From: a virus
DNA: 39,983 bases
Virus record (IMG/VR): IMGVR_UViG_3300023202_000288
Span: 1-39,983 of that record
Reading direction: 5' to 3' (one strand)
The position numbers and the translations under genes are program-made. The notes under the pieces are model-generated. The model had not been told where the DNA came from. It was given only the letters and a program-made list of their open reading frames with translations, and made no database searches. Positions within the stretch are counted from its first letter, which is position 1. Each line of letters begins with the position of its first letter. Shown here piece after piece: positions 1-7,131 of this stretch.

Positions 1-72
1 CTGAAGATTTGCAGTAATTTCCGACTTCAAAATTCATGATATATGAAAGCAGGGGCAGACACGTACGGATAA

Positions 73-97
73 TAAAATTTGCACCACACGCAAATTA
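73..97 (-). terminator. Weak terminator-like hairpin after terminase
   Basis: Read on the minus strand just after the terL stop, AATTTGC and GCAAATT form a 7-bp stem around a 7-nt loop, followed by TTATTAT. The stem is AT-rich and the T-run is interrupted, so it may only partly stop transcription. No gene was seen in bases 1-119. Confidence 0.3.
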
Positions 98-119
98 ATT
101 ATAATAATGAGCAAATAAA

Positions 120-1739
120 TTAGTACATAACGTCAATGAAAGAGGGCATGTGCTGAAGAATATCAGAGAATAGATAAGCCACTTGTAAGTCAGCAGTATC
201 GCTAAGGTGTGTAGCCTGTTCCTGGGGAATGTTAGAACGTTCGCTGGATTTGTCTTTTTCTATGCCACGTGTAGACTCTTTGGCTGGTGCCTGTTCCATG
301 GATACAAATGTTTCATGGCAGTTGTTGAGGTTAAAACGGATGGTGGGGGTTTGGGCATCCTTAGACCTAAGCAACCTGGACCATAATAAGTACTTTTGTT
401 GATGGGTTAAGGGCGCTCCTTTGGATACAATATAGACCGTCCACCCAGCCTTTTTTAAGATTCGGGTAAACTGTTCAGCATAGGTAATATTGGAGTTGGC
501 CATTTGGGTATTGCCCGTGTGGTCATAGGCGAAATAAACAGTCTTTTCATTGTGGAAACGGTAGTAATGGCAAAACGAATCCGCTAAATCATCCAGTATA
601 TTGGGGTGCTTGACATAGAGGTTTTTTAAAAATCGCAATGTATTGCTGGAGCGTGAATACTGGCATACTGTCATACAGTTGATTTTACTGCCCCAATCCA
701 CGGCTATCCGGAGGGGCTGCCCTTTGACCAGGTCTCCGTCAAAACGGCAATCATTAGAACGCATTTCATCACTGCCATATTCCAGGTTTTTGATATAGCT
801 ATTGTCAAAGCTATGACGGTAGCCGTGCTCATAACGGTTGAGGTCGGGGTAAAAACCACCTTCTATTTTCTCAATACGCTGATTGAGGATTTCCACCATA
901 AATACGAAATCCGTCAGGTCCCGGAATTGCTGTTCAATAAAGCGCAGTCCTACATTGGAGAGGTTATCAAAAATATCAGCTTCCGAATAAAATTCGCCTT
1001 CTTTGGACTTGTAGAAACGGAGCATTTTTTTCAATCGGCAGATTTTTTCCCAATAATACAGCCTTTCTTTTTTGTCCTGGGTACGTAAAAAGCTTAATTG
1101 GTGCTGGATGATTTTTTTCCGCAAATACGTAAAATCATAGGTATAGTATTTACTTTTTTCCAGTAGCCAGGCACCTTCCTGCCCATAGGGCATAGAGGAA
1201 AAGTGAAAAGTGCCATGGTGCCAGGGCAAATGCCCGAAATGCCGCAAATTACCCCGGTTGGTAGATGATATTTCCCTATCAAATTTTTCCTTGTCCAGCA
1301 ACAGGCTTTCATCCGAAATAATGCCATCAATATTGAGGCCCCTGCTGGAGCCACCTCCAGCATCCTGGGAAGACAAATGAAAACCTGTGCCATTGCGGAA
1401 AATGATGAAATTATCATAGCTAAGCGGGGCCTCAAAAGGCTTTTCAAAATGCACCTTCGCGGGTGGTTTTTTGCGGATATAATAATCCCGTTCATACTCA
1501 TACCCTAATTTATTCAAAGCATTCAGGGTACCGGGCAGGGTACGGGTGAGCAGTTGCCGATACGTTTGCCCAGCAATCAGCCAGGCAGACCGGGGCATGG
1601 TTTCCACAATCAAATGTATCAAATACGCTATGATGAACGACTTGCCTGTTCCCCGGCTCCAAATGTTGGTAGATTCCCGGGGCTGGTTGACTACAAACCG
1701 CTTTTGGGGAACATTAAATTTCAGCGGTACCTTGTTCAT
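120..1739 (-). CDS. terL: Terminase large subunit (packaging ATPase/nuclease)
   Basis: This is the DNA-packaging motor: an N-terminal ATPase and a C-terminal RNase H-like nuclease that cuts concatemers at the portal. A Walker A motif (SRGTGKS) lies at about residues 28-34. A Walker B-like strand (DGIISDE) lies near residue 140. Nuclease acids are visible as IAVDWGS (about residue 347), FAYDHTG (about 405) and a C-terminal HLSDTADLQVAY segment, which is the usual place of the third acid. The length (539 aa) is normal for the family. Its start overlaps the end of the upstream small-subunit candidate by 26 bp. If the two window ends join, the next minus-strand genes are 39504-39812 and portal. 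The family call is firm; the packaging type (cos or pac) is not visible. Confidence 0.9.
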   Translation of the reverse strand: MNKVPLKFNVPQKRFVVNQPRESTNIWSRGTGKSFIIAYLIHLIVETMPRSAWLIAGQTYRQLLTRTLPGTLNALNKLGYEYERDYYIRKKPPAKVHFEKPFEAPLSYDNFIIFRNGTGFHLSSQDAGGGSSRGLNIDGIISDESLLLDKEKFDREISSTNRGNLRHFGHLPWHHGTFHFSSMPYGQEGAWLLEKSKYYTYDFTYLRKKIIQHQLSFLRTQDKKERLYYWEKICRLKKMLRFYKSKEGEFYSEADIFDNLSNVGLRFIEQQFRDLTDFVFMVEILNQRIEKIEGGFYPDLNRYEHGYRHSFDNSYIKNLEYGSDEMRSNDCRFDGDLVKGQPLRIAVDWGSKINCMTVCQYSRSSNTLRFLKNLYVKHPNILDDLADSFCHYYRFHNEKTVYFAYDHTGNTQMANSNITYAEQFTRILKKAGWTVYIVSKGAPLTHQQKYLLWSRLLRSKDAQTPTIRFNLNNCHETFVSMEQAPAKESTRGIEKDKSSERSNIPQEQATHLSDTADLQVAYLFSDILQHMPSFIDVMY

Positions 1740-2382
1740 CCTCGTATTTATCGTCCAGCATCTTTGCCATAACCTGGGTATCCACCTCTTCCACTTCTAT
1801 GGCGTCTACTACCTCGTAAAAGTCCTGTTTCTTCATTTTGTGCAGCTCTTGCAGGGGAATGGTCCGGGGTTGACCTTTTTGGTTATCACCCTGGTGAAAA
1901 TGAACCTCCAAAACGAAGTTATGCGGCTCAGTTTCCAAAGCAGTGATTTCCTCCTGCTGTTCAGATAATCTTATCATGTTAAATACCGCCTTATTCATTT
2001 CCTTCAGGTCTTTATCTTTTGCGGCCATCTGGTATACCTGCATTACGTACTCTTTCATGATAGCCAATTGCCCCCTTCTATTCACCACAGTAATATCCCC
2101 CCAAAGCGTGGTAGCTTCCCTCAACAGCTCATAAGCAGTGCGTGTGGATATGGGCTTTCCGGCATTCTCCTCGTCCCGCATCAATTTTTTTACAGCCTGG
2201 CCGGCAGAGTGAAAATTGCACAATAAGCTCCAAAGCCGTTCCATCCTATTCAAGCGCTCTAGGTCGCCTGCCCGTAAATCTTCCTCTTTAATCAGCCCAG
2301 TATAATAGGCGGCTATCCTGTCGCTGACGGTATCAAGTTCCGTGGCCTTTATCTTTCCCGACATAGTTTTAAAAAGTTTCAT
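1714..2382 (-). CDS. Putative terminase small subunit
   Basis: A 222-aa, helix-rich, charged protein directly upstream of terL and overlapping it by 26 bp, the position of the DNA-recognition subunit of terminase. The N-terminal half (about residues 10-110) is all-helical with a segment that could hold a helix-turn-helix (SAGQAVKKLMRD to RTAYELLREA). The C-terminal third is acidic (VDAIEVEEVDTQ and DDKYEDE near the end), as in small terminases that dock on TerL. A second in-frame ATG at 2364 (MSGKIKATELD) may be the true start if the promoter-like sequence at 2389-2421 is used. The assignment rests on position and shape, not on a recognised signature. Confidence 0.55.
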   Translation of the reverse strand: MKLFKTMSGKIKATELDTVSDRIAAYYTGLIKEEDLRAGDLERLNRMERLWSLLCNFHSAGQAVKKLMRDEENAGKPISTRTAYELLREATTLWGDITVVNRRGQLAIMKEYVMQVYQMAAKDKDLKEMNKAVFNMIRLSEQQEEITALETEPHNFVLEVHFHQGDNQKGQPRTIPLQELHKMKKQDFYEVVDAIEVEEVDTQVMAKMLDDKYEDEQGTAEI

Positions 2383-2388
2383 ACCTAA

Positions 2389-2421
2389 TATAAATACGGC
2401 TTAAACCCTAAAAATAACAAA
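2389..2421 (-). promoter_or_regulatory. Possible Bacteroidetes-type promoter for terminase genes
   Basis: Minus strand: TTTG (2421-2418), a 21-nt spacer, then TATTTATA (2396-2389), which resembles the TTTG / TAnnTTTG layout of the Bacteroidetes primary sigma factor with mismatches at the end of the -7 box. It lies between a terminator (2445-2467) and the terminase genes, where a promoter would be needed. Transcription would start near 2384 and favour the internal ATG at 2364. Confidence 0.3.
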
Positions 2422-2444
2422 GGACTGCAAAATAATGAAAATGA

Positions 2445-2467
2445 AAAAGGGGCTTGAAGCCCCTTTT
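2445..2467. terminator. Intrinsic terminator, bidirectional
   Basis: AAAAGGGGC, loop TTGAA, GCCCCTTTT: a perfect 9-bp stem with A/T runs on both sides. On the minus strand it sits right after the RarA-C-like gene (stop at 2494) and separates the non-structural island from the terminase genes. Confidence 0.75.
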
Positions 2468-2493
2468 AATGCATTCGTAATGTAAAATTCACA

Positions 2494-3108
2494 TTAGTCA
2501 AAAATACGTTTCTGCCTTTCTTTGAGGTTTTCCGGCTTCCCATTCCGCTTTTCCGGAAACTCTGTAGACATCATGGCCTTTTGCCTGTAATCTTCCTCAC
2601 CATCCACAATGGCCATGTTTGCCAGTTGGATACTTTCCTCAAAAAAGTGCTTCCACCCATATCCGGCACTCCTGCCTTTTTGTGTATGTTTGTCATGGGC
2701 AAACCCGGGAATAGGCTGCGGGTTGTTGTCATGGGTGCGCCAGTGGTATATCAAAGCATGGTCCACCACCCTTGATTTTTTGCTCCGGCACAACATTAAG
2801 ACGGCATGCGTTAGAAACAACCGCTCCGGACGAATGCGCTCGTCTTTCTTCTTTTTTAGCTGAATATAGCCCGCATACAAGCCCTGAATGTTGGCAGGGA
2901 TGTTAGGGTTGGCCAGCCCCACATCCTCAGAGGAAATGATGCGTATGCGCTTCCACAGGTACTCATCATAGCCACTTTCGTATATTTCCACCATCCAATA
3001 CAGTGCCTGGGTTTCATACCCTCGCCGAACGCATTTCTGAAAGGCTGAGGCCACCTCCAATAACTGGTGGCCTGAGCAGGTAATCATTTCGTATTTTGAA
3101 TTTGTCAT
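2494..3108 (-). CDS. Stand-alone RarA/MgsA C-terminal domain protein
   Basis: About residues 15-110 match the C-terminal half of the replication-recombination ATPase RarA (MgsA/WHIP, clamp-loader family). The run ALYWMVEIYESGYDEYLWKR followed by SSEDVGLANP corresponds to the ALYW...RR...SEDIG(L)ADP signature of bacterial RarA, and HAVLMLCRSKKSRVVD matches the following helix. The AAA+ ATPase half with its Walker motifs is absent, so the protein cannot hydrolyse ATP. A phage-type tail follows (HTQKGRSAGYGWKHFFEE). In RarA this region mediates tetramerisation and partner contacts. A role as a decoy or adaptor at the host fork is inference. A terminator (2445-2467) follows the gene. Confidence 0.7.
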   Translation of the reverse strand: MTNSKYEMITCSGHQLLEVASAFQKCVRRGYETQALYWMVEIYESGYDEYLWKRIRIISSEDVGLANPNIPANIQGLYAGYIQLKKKKDERIRPERLFLTHAVLMLCRSKKSRVVDHALIYHWRTHDNNPQPIPGFAHDKHTQKGRSAGYGWKHFFEESIQLANMAIVDGEEDYRQKAMMSTEFPEKRNGKPENLKERQKRIFD

Positions 3109-3143
3109 TAGTTATGATTATTAATTTAAAATAAGGAAAAATT

Positions 3144-3797
3144 TTATATTAAGCGCAGCTGGGCGGGGTTCTCCCTCGCCCTGGATTTGGTATTCCTGTT
3201 GCACTTGATTAGCCAATTGACTGCTGCCTCCTCTGTGTTGCACCAAATTTTTAGGCCCCTGGCATTAATGGTAAGAAAATCATCTTCCTGTTTTTCTACT
3301 AATCCCAAAAGTTCACCCGTATGGCGGGAGCGCACCTCCACGGCCTGGTCATTTTCCAGAAAATAGGAGAACATACAATTTTTGGCCTGGTATGGTGGAA
3401 ACAGAAATTTGTAGGCTTTACGCTTGTGTGGCCGGATAACAATACTGTTTTGTAGCACCTGTACATCCACACGCATGTGCATATCAAAACCATGCTTGCA
3501 CAGCCAATTTCCTTTAATAGTGAGGCATGGATATTGGCTACTGCTAAAGCGGCTCCTGGTTTCAAAAGACGAAATTTTCAACTTTCTCTTTTCTTCTTTT
3601 GCCTTGGTTTTTCTATCAAATACAGACACCAAAATTTGATTTTGCCGTACACTCAGATACGCATACTTTCCAGCCTCAAAACCTGCCTCCTCAAACCATT
3701 TTCCACGAATCCTAAGAACAGGCACTTGCTTACGTGCAATGGCATTGCTGCCGGGCACTGAGATTTTACCAATCGTTAATTTTCTGATATTTTCCAT
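3144..3797 (-). CDS. Tandem SymE-like (AbrB-fold) protein
   Basis: Two consecutive SymE-type swapped-hairpin domains are visible. The first, near residues 1-60, has VPVLRIRGKWFEEAGFEAGK and then QNQILVSV. The second, near residues 75-125, has YPCLTIKGNWLCKHGF and then QNSIVIRP. The pattern P-x-[LI]-x-[IL]-x-G-x-W-[LF]...GF is the SymE core. SymE of E. coli is an SOS-induced toxin with an AbrB-derived fold that acts on RNA or nucleoid structure. The C-terminal 90 residues (from about YKFLFPPYQAK) are not recognised. The start at 3797 (MENIRKL) was chosen because the family begins M-x-x-RKL and because longer versions would include the upstream terminator. A duplicated domain in one chain is unusual. 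Confidence 0.6.
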   Translation of the reverse strand: MENIRKLTIGKISVPGSNAIARKQVPVLRIRGKWFEEAGFEAGKYAYLSVRQNQILVSVFDRKTKAKEEKRKLKISSFETRSRFSSSQYPCLTIKGNWLCKHGFDMHMRVDVQVLQNSIVIRPHKRKAYKFLFPPYQAKNCMFSYFLENDQAVEVRSRHTGELLGLVEKQEDDFLTINARGLKIWCNTEEAAVNWLIKCNRNTKSRARENPAQLRLI

Positions 3798-3814
3798 TTT
3801 GAACATATTAGGTG

Positions 3815-3843
3815 AAAATAAAAAAGGCGCTGCAAGCAGCGCC
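3815..3843 (-). terminator. Strong intrinsic terminator
   Basis: Minus strand: GGCGCTG, loop CTTG, CAGCGCC, followed by TTTTTTATTTT. It overlaps the space between the 72-aa gene (stop at 3853) and the SymE-like gene (start at 3797), leaving almost no room for a promoter in between. The SymE-like gene may therefore depend on read-through. Confidence 0.8.
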
Positions 3844-3852
3844 CCTGGGCAA

Positions 3853-4071
3853 TTATTTGGAAGGCTTTTGTTTAATAAACCGGAATGCACTCAGCTGGTC
3901 AGAAAAAACCCTCATATCATCTTTTCGGTTGATGGCATGAAACTCCTTACCACGCTTACGAAATTCGCCCAGCCGGTTGCCAGCATACTTCACGGTTACT
4001 GTATAGCCTACGCTTTCTAATGTGTAACCTTTCTTTACATTGTCGGGTACTCTTACGATTAAATTTCTCAT
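3853..4071 (-). CDS. Small hypothetical protein, 72 aa
   Basis: Not recognised. It is a basic, beta-rich protein starting MRNLIVRVPDNVKKGYTLES, with an even spread of charged residues (FRKRGKEFHAINRKDDMR). It may be a small OB- or SH3-like fold, but no signature was seen. It is followed within 10 bp by a strong terminator, so it ends a transcription unit. Upstream is a spacer (4072-4174) that resembles the spacer at 4811-4884. Confidence 0.6.
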   Translation of the reverse strand: MRNLIVRVPDNVKKGYTLESVGYTVTVKYAGNRLGEFRKRGKEFHAINRKDDMRVFSDQLSAFRFIKQKPSK

Positions 4072-4184
4072 TGTATTATTGTTTAGTTATTGAATGATTA
4101 TACTGTAAATGTCTCCCACCAAAACGGATGATAAAAACCATAGCAACTTGATTTCCTACCCGTATCCTACACTGTTAAAAGGGC
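4072..4184 (-). repeat. Imperfect intergenic repeat, copy A
   Basis: On the minus strand this spacer starts at the end of the 4175-4810 gene with CCCTTTTAACAGTGTAGGAT and later has TGGTTTTTATC and GGTGGGAGACATTT. Copy B at 4811-4894 has the same blocks in the same order (CCCTTCTAGTGTAGGTTA, TGATTTTTTTTACC, GGTGAGAGATATTT). Both copies lie between the stop of one gene and the start of the next. Confidence 0.45.
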
Positions 4185-4810
4185 ACTTCTGTATTATCCG
4201 AAGGGTTTAATGGCCTGAAAAACGTATCAAAGAAATCATGCACGAAATCGTAGGATAAGGGAAAACCAACCAGCGCACGCATGCGGTCGCTCAATCGCTC
4301 GTGCTCCTGTTGTATGGAAGCGCTGTAAGCCTGTGGCCCTTCCGGAAAGTCCACCATAAAAGCCACCAGATCATCGGTGGTAACTTCCGTAAAATTGGTG
4401 CTCATATTAAGCGCCTGCACATCCAGTGGCGTACCATCCTCATTAATATAATTCCGCTTCAAAGAAGGGGTAGCACAATTTCGGTCACCAAAACGACAAA
4501 AGCTCTTCCAGGTGGTAGGGCGGATATGGTCGGCAATTACTGATTGCTTGCTCCCTACCAAATCCTTCCAGTCGTTAAGTTGGTGGTATTCCCTGATAAG
4601 CACAACCGGGTCATCCGGGCCACCTTCCATAAAGGCACGTTCCACCGCTGGCCCCAGCTTATAAATACTCACCTGGTAATGCCTGGCCAGCATGTTCATT
4701 TTGCGGGAAAAAGCAATCTTTTTGCCCACCTTACTGGCAAACTCACGGTACTGCTGGTCTGAGAAATTTCGTTTCTTTTTAACTTGTTCTTTGTAGGCCA
4801 TTATTTCCAT
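4175..4810 (-). CDS. Hypothetical protein downstream of glycosyltransferase
   Basis: No family recognised. The 211-aa chain starts with a basic helical stretch (AYKEQVKKKRNFSDQQYREF) and has a middle part with a conserved-looking motif (SVIADHIRPTTWKSFCRFGD) and a Cys (RNCATP). The C-terminal part is acidic and aromatic-rich (HDFFDTFFRP). There is no signal peptide or TM segment, so it is probably cytoplasmic. It lies 74 bp after the TAGT-like glycosyltransferase in the same direction, so a shared role is possible but unproven. ATG at 4801 (MAYKEQ) is an alternative start. Confidence 0.6.
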   Translation of the reverse strand: MEIMAYKEQVKKKRNFSDQQYREFASKVGKKIAFSRKMNMLARHYQVSIYKLGPAVERAFMEGGPDDPVVLIREYHQLNDWKDLVGSKQSVIADHIRPTTWKSFCRFGDRNCATPSLKRNYINEDGTPLDVQALNMSTNFTEVTTDDLVAFMVDFPEGPQAYSASIQQEHERLSDRMRALVGFPLSYDFVHDFFDTFFRPLNPSDNTEVPF

Positions 4811-4894
4811 CTATGACAGAAATATCTCTCACCGCACCAGGTAAAAAAAATCATTTCAGCGTCTGAAGCTACGCTTAACCTACACTAGAAGGGC
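4811..4894 (-). repeat. Imperfect intergenic repeat, copy B
   Basis: Second copy of the spacer element described at 4072-4184. Minus strand: CCCTTCTAGTGTAGGTTAAG, then a T-run, then GGTGAGAGATATTTCTG just before the ATG at 4810. TATTTCTG is one base off the TAnnTTTG -7 box, so the shared block may be a promoter or leader. Confidence 0.45.
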
Positions 4895-5628
4895 AAATAA
4901 ATAGTTTTTTCAAAAGGATGGTTTCGCTTTCGCAGCTTGGTGTCTTCTTTCAGCCGGATTACATCCTTGCCGAACTTATCCACCAAATACTTATAGTCCG
5001 CTTCCTCTGTTTTGAGGTTGCGGAACTCCGCCAGGCCGCCGGGGTTTTTGTGGGTCTGCTGCTGCATGAACGTAAAGCGCATATCCTTGTAACAATACCG
5101 ATGGTGGTAGGCATTTAAAGCAGATATCCAAAAATCTTCGTTCACCACCACATTGGTATCATAATACAGCTTACTTCCCTCCAGCAACCCATGCGCACAG
5201 CCGGTAACGTAACCTGTCAAACTGATGGGTTTATGGCTGCGGTAGCTGGCAGGGTTGGGGTTTTTATTGAAACCAAACAAATACGCCCCGGCCTGCCTGG
5301 CAGCATCAGCCGTAGCGTAGATTATATCCCTGGCCGTATTACGGGACCGGACACGGGCCTTTTTTAAAGGGTACAAACGCCTCATATCCCTAATATCATC
5401 ATCCAACATAAACACATTGCCGAAATGCTCATAAATCCACTGTCTTTTGGCTGTCAGCCCCACTACAGAGTCCGGATGGGTTACCAGCACATCATCGCCC
5501 CAGTAACGGGCGTAATCTTTTTTTTGGCTCTCAGGTATGCAAATCACAGCATCGGCCACCACCTGCATGGTATGTACCCGCTCGGGCCTTTTGTGGGATG
5601 GTATTACGATTTGTACGGGATTGCTCAA
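4885..5628 (-). CDS. TAGT-like GT-A glycosyltransferase, candidate DNA-base modifier
   Basis: A 247-aa GT-A-fold glycosyltransferase. The N-terminal strand has VIPSHKRPER, a typical nucleotide-sugar-binding start. NVFMLDDDIRDMRRLY (about residues 70-85) holds the DxD-type metal site. VVNEDFWISALNAY (about residue 160) and the later HKNPGGLAEFR fit the second half of TET/JBP-associated glycosyltransferases (TAGT), which are known from phages and linked to base hypermodification. The start is TTG at 5628: its bases overlap the stop of the upstream ParB-like gene (TTGA), and the next ATG would remove the VIPSHKRP motif. No TET/JBP oxygenase was seen here, so the acceptor is open: hypermodified DNA, or a protein or wall substrate. 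Fold moderately sure, substrate unknown. Confidence 0.6.
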   Translation of the reverse strand: MSNPVQIVIPSHKRPERVHTMQVVADAVICIPESQKKDYARYWGDDVLVTHPDSVVGLTAKRQWIYEHFGNVFMLDDDIRDMRRLYPLKKARVRSRNTARDIIYATADAARQAGAYLFGFNKNPNPASYRSHKPISLTGYVTGCAHGLLEGSKLYYDTNVVVNEDFWISALNAYHHRYCYKDMRFTFMQQQTHKNPGGLAEFRNLKTEEADYKYLVDKFGKDVIRLKEDTKLRKRNHPFEKTIYLPF

Positions 5629-6272
5629 GGTTTTTTAGCTTTGTTCAGTTGTTCCAAAAAGTCATAAGCGCGGATTACATGGGTACGTCCAATATGCTCG
5701 GTTTTATAGCATTTGGCATTTTTCACGCCTAACAGCTCGGCCACGTGCGTAGCATCAATTTCATTATCAGAAATAATGACAAAAGCGTCATACTTTTCAG
5801 AAAACCGGGGAACGATTTGATACTCCGGCTCCTGCCCATCTTCAAAACCCAGGGCTTCCAGGGCATCATCCTGCTGGCCAACCAGGTCATCCACTCCCCC
5901 AATATCCAACCCAATATCCTCCAGGTCTATTTCAGTGTACAGTTCCTCCAGGATTTGCTTGTCCCATTCCCCTTCATGAATGTTGGAAGAAATAATGATT
6001 TCCTTGCGCTCACCATCAGAAAGCGGACGCTCCGGCACCCGCACATCAATTTCAAATTCTAAACTTTCAAGCTCACAAAGTAAATGATACCTTTTGTTGA
6101 AGGTTAACAACTCGTTGTTGATGTCAATGGTGGGAATCTCAAAAATACCCAGCTTCCGTATTTTTTGGCGCAGCCGGTCTTTGTTCTCCACCGATATTTT
6201 ACCAAAAGGATTATTTTCCAGCGGTACCAGCTCCCTCAGCTTTCGCCTTTCCGTCAACCAATTCAGCCTCAT
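5625..6272 (-). CDS. ParB/sulfiredoxin-like domain protein
   Basis: A 215-aa protein with an N-terminal ParB-like domain (residues about 8-105). LRELVPLENNPFGKI corresponds to the L.p.pNPR strand, DRLRQKIRKLGIFEIPTID to the helix and strand after it, and FNKRYHLLCELE sits where canonical members have GHRRLxALxxLG. In this copy the Gly-His is replaced by Asn-Lys. Phage ParB-like domains of this kind often occur beside DNA-modifying enzymes and can act as nucleases or CTP-type switches. The acidic middle (residues about 110-150) and the C-terminal part are unknown. It is coupled to both neighbours: its ATG overlaps the previous stop (ATGA) and its stop overlaps the glycosyltransferase start (TTGA). 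Confidence 0.6.
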   Translation of the reverse strand: MRLNWLTERRKLRELVPLENNPFGKISVENKDRLRQKIRKLGIFEIPTIDINNELLTFNKRYHLLCELESLEFEIDVRVPERPLSDGERKEIIISSNIHEGEWDKQILEELYTEIDLEDIGLDIGGVDDLVGQQDDALEALGFEDGQEPEYQIVPRFSEKYDAFVIISDNEIDATHVAELLGVKNAKCYKTEHIGRTHVIRAYDFLEQLNKAKKP

Positions 6273-6868
6273 TTCTCCTTCTTTTTCAGCAACTGCTCCA
6301 GTTGGTCGTTTTCTACCCTTCTCCGGAGAACTTCATCAATTTTATCGGGCCGGTCTTTAAACCGGGAAATATACCCCCGGTTGTTTAAAATGCGTTGCTT
6401 CATTTCCGCCCGGTCCTTGGGCAACGCCTTATCCTTTTTCAGGGGTTTCCGCCCATAGAGGAAATCCTCAACCTGCTTTGTAAGCTCCAAAATACGAAAA
6501 GCGTGCCCTTTACGCTCACCCTCCGTTTGCACCTGCATCAGCTGGGCATGCAGCATAGAACGCTCCTGGTACAGCTTTTTCACCTCTGGGTGGTTCGCCA
6601 GCCCTTTTGGCTTTGGGTCTCCTTCCTCCGGACGGGTTACCGATTTCACCGTTTTTATCCTGGGCTTTCCCTTGGGTGGCTTTTGGGCTAACTTTAATAG
6701 CTCCTCCATCAGTTTGGAACGGTTGTATGAGGTATCACCAATCCGTTCAAACATCCTTTTCAAACCTTCATTTTTCCCAAACTTCTGGTACAATGCCATG
6801 CCCTCTGTCCAGTTTTTTTCACCGCCAAGGTACTTTATAATCGTATCTAGTTCCTGTTTGTAAAGCAT
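6269..6868 (-). CDS. Conserved-looking Bacteroidetes phage protein
   Basis: A 199-aa basic, mostly helical protein. The N-terminal segment (WTEGMALYQKFGKNEGLKRM and then YNRSKLMEELLKL) has the look of a small protein often seen in Bacteroidetes prophages, but no function is known to me. The middle is Pro/Lys-rich (KPPKGKPRIKTVKSV). The C-terminal half is a coiled-coil-like helix ending in basic runs. The start at ATG 6868 was preferred over the TTG at 6892. It overlaps the ParB-like gene by 4 bp (ATGA), so the two are probably co-translated. Confidence 0.6.
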   Translation of the reverse strand: MLYKQELDTIIKYLGGEKNWTEGMALYQKFGKNEGLKRMFERIGDTSYNRSKLMEELLKLAQKPPKGKPRIKTVKSVTRPEEGDPKPKGLANHPEVKKLYQERSMLHAQLMQVQTEGERKGHAFRILELTKQVEDFLYGRKPLKKDKALPKDRAEMKQRILNNRGYISRFKDRPDKIDEVLRRRVENDQLEQLLKKKEK

Positions 6869-6896
6869 GTCAAGAAAAGGGACAAATATCAAGTAA

Positions 6897-7112
6897 CTAT
6901 TTTTTCTCCTCCGAACCCTTTTTCTGCTCGTTCTTCGGTACCAAAAAGGGCAAAGCCCCTTTTTTTACCAGCGCATCCGCCTTGGAAACCGATATTTTGC
7001 GCAGGTCAACGCGCTCACGCTGCGGGGCCCGGGTAATAATTTCCGTGGGCTCAATCAGGCAATCGTATTTTGCGGCCACCTTTTCAGGCAGCCCCTTGAA
7101 ATATTTGGCCAT
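6897..7112 (-). CDS. Small hypothetical phage protein, 71 aa
   Basis: Not recognised. It starts MAKYFKGLPEKVAAKYDCLI, contains VDLRKISVSKADALVKKG, and ends in a Lys/Glu-rich tail. It lies 20 bp after the putative tail-tube gene in the same direction. The size and position would suit a small virion or tail-assembly accessory protein, but nothing in the sequence decides this. Confidence 0.6.
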   Translation of the reverse strand: MAKYFKGLPEKVAAKYDCLIEPTEIITRAPQRERVDLRKISVSKADALVKKGALPFLVPKNEQKKGSEEKK

Positions 7113-7131
7113 AAGATTAGTTATTTAGAAA

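Noticed and set aside
813-1968. Several plus-strand frames over the terminase genes
   Set aside because: They are mirror frames of terL and terS; their products have no domain sense, whereas the minus-strand frames have Walker and nuclease motifs.
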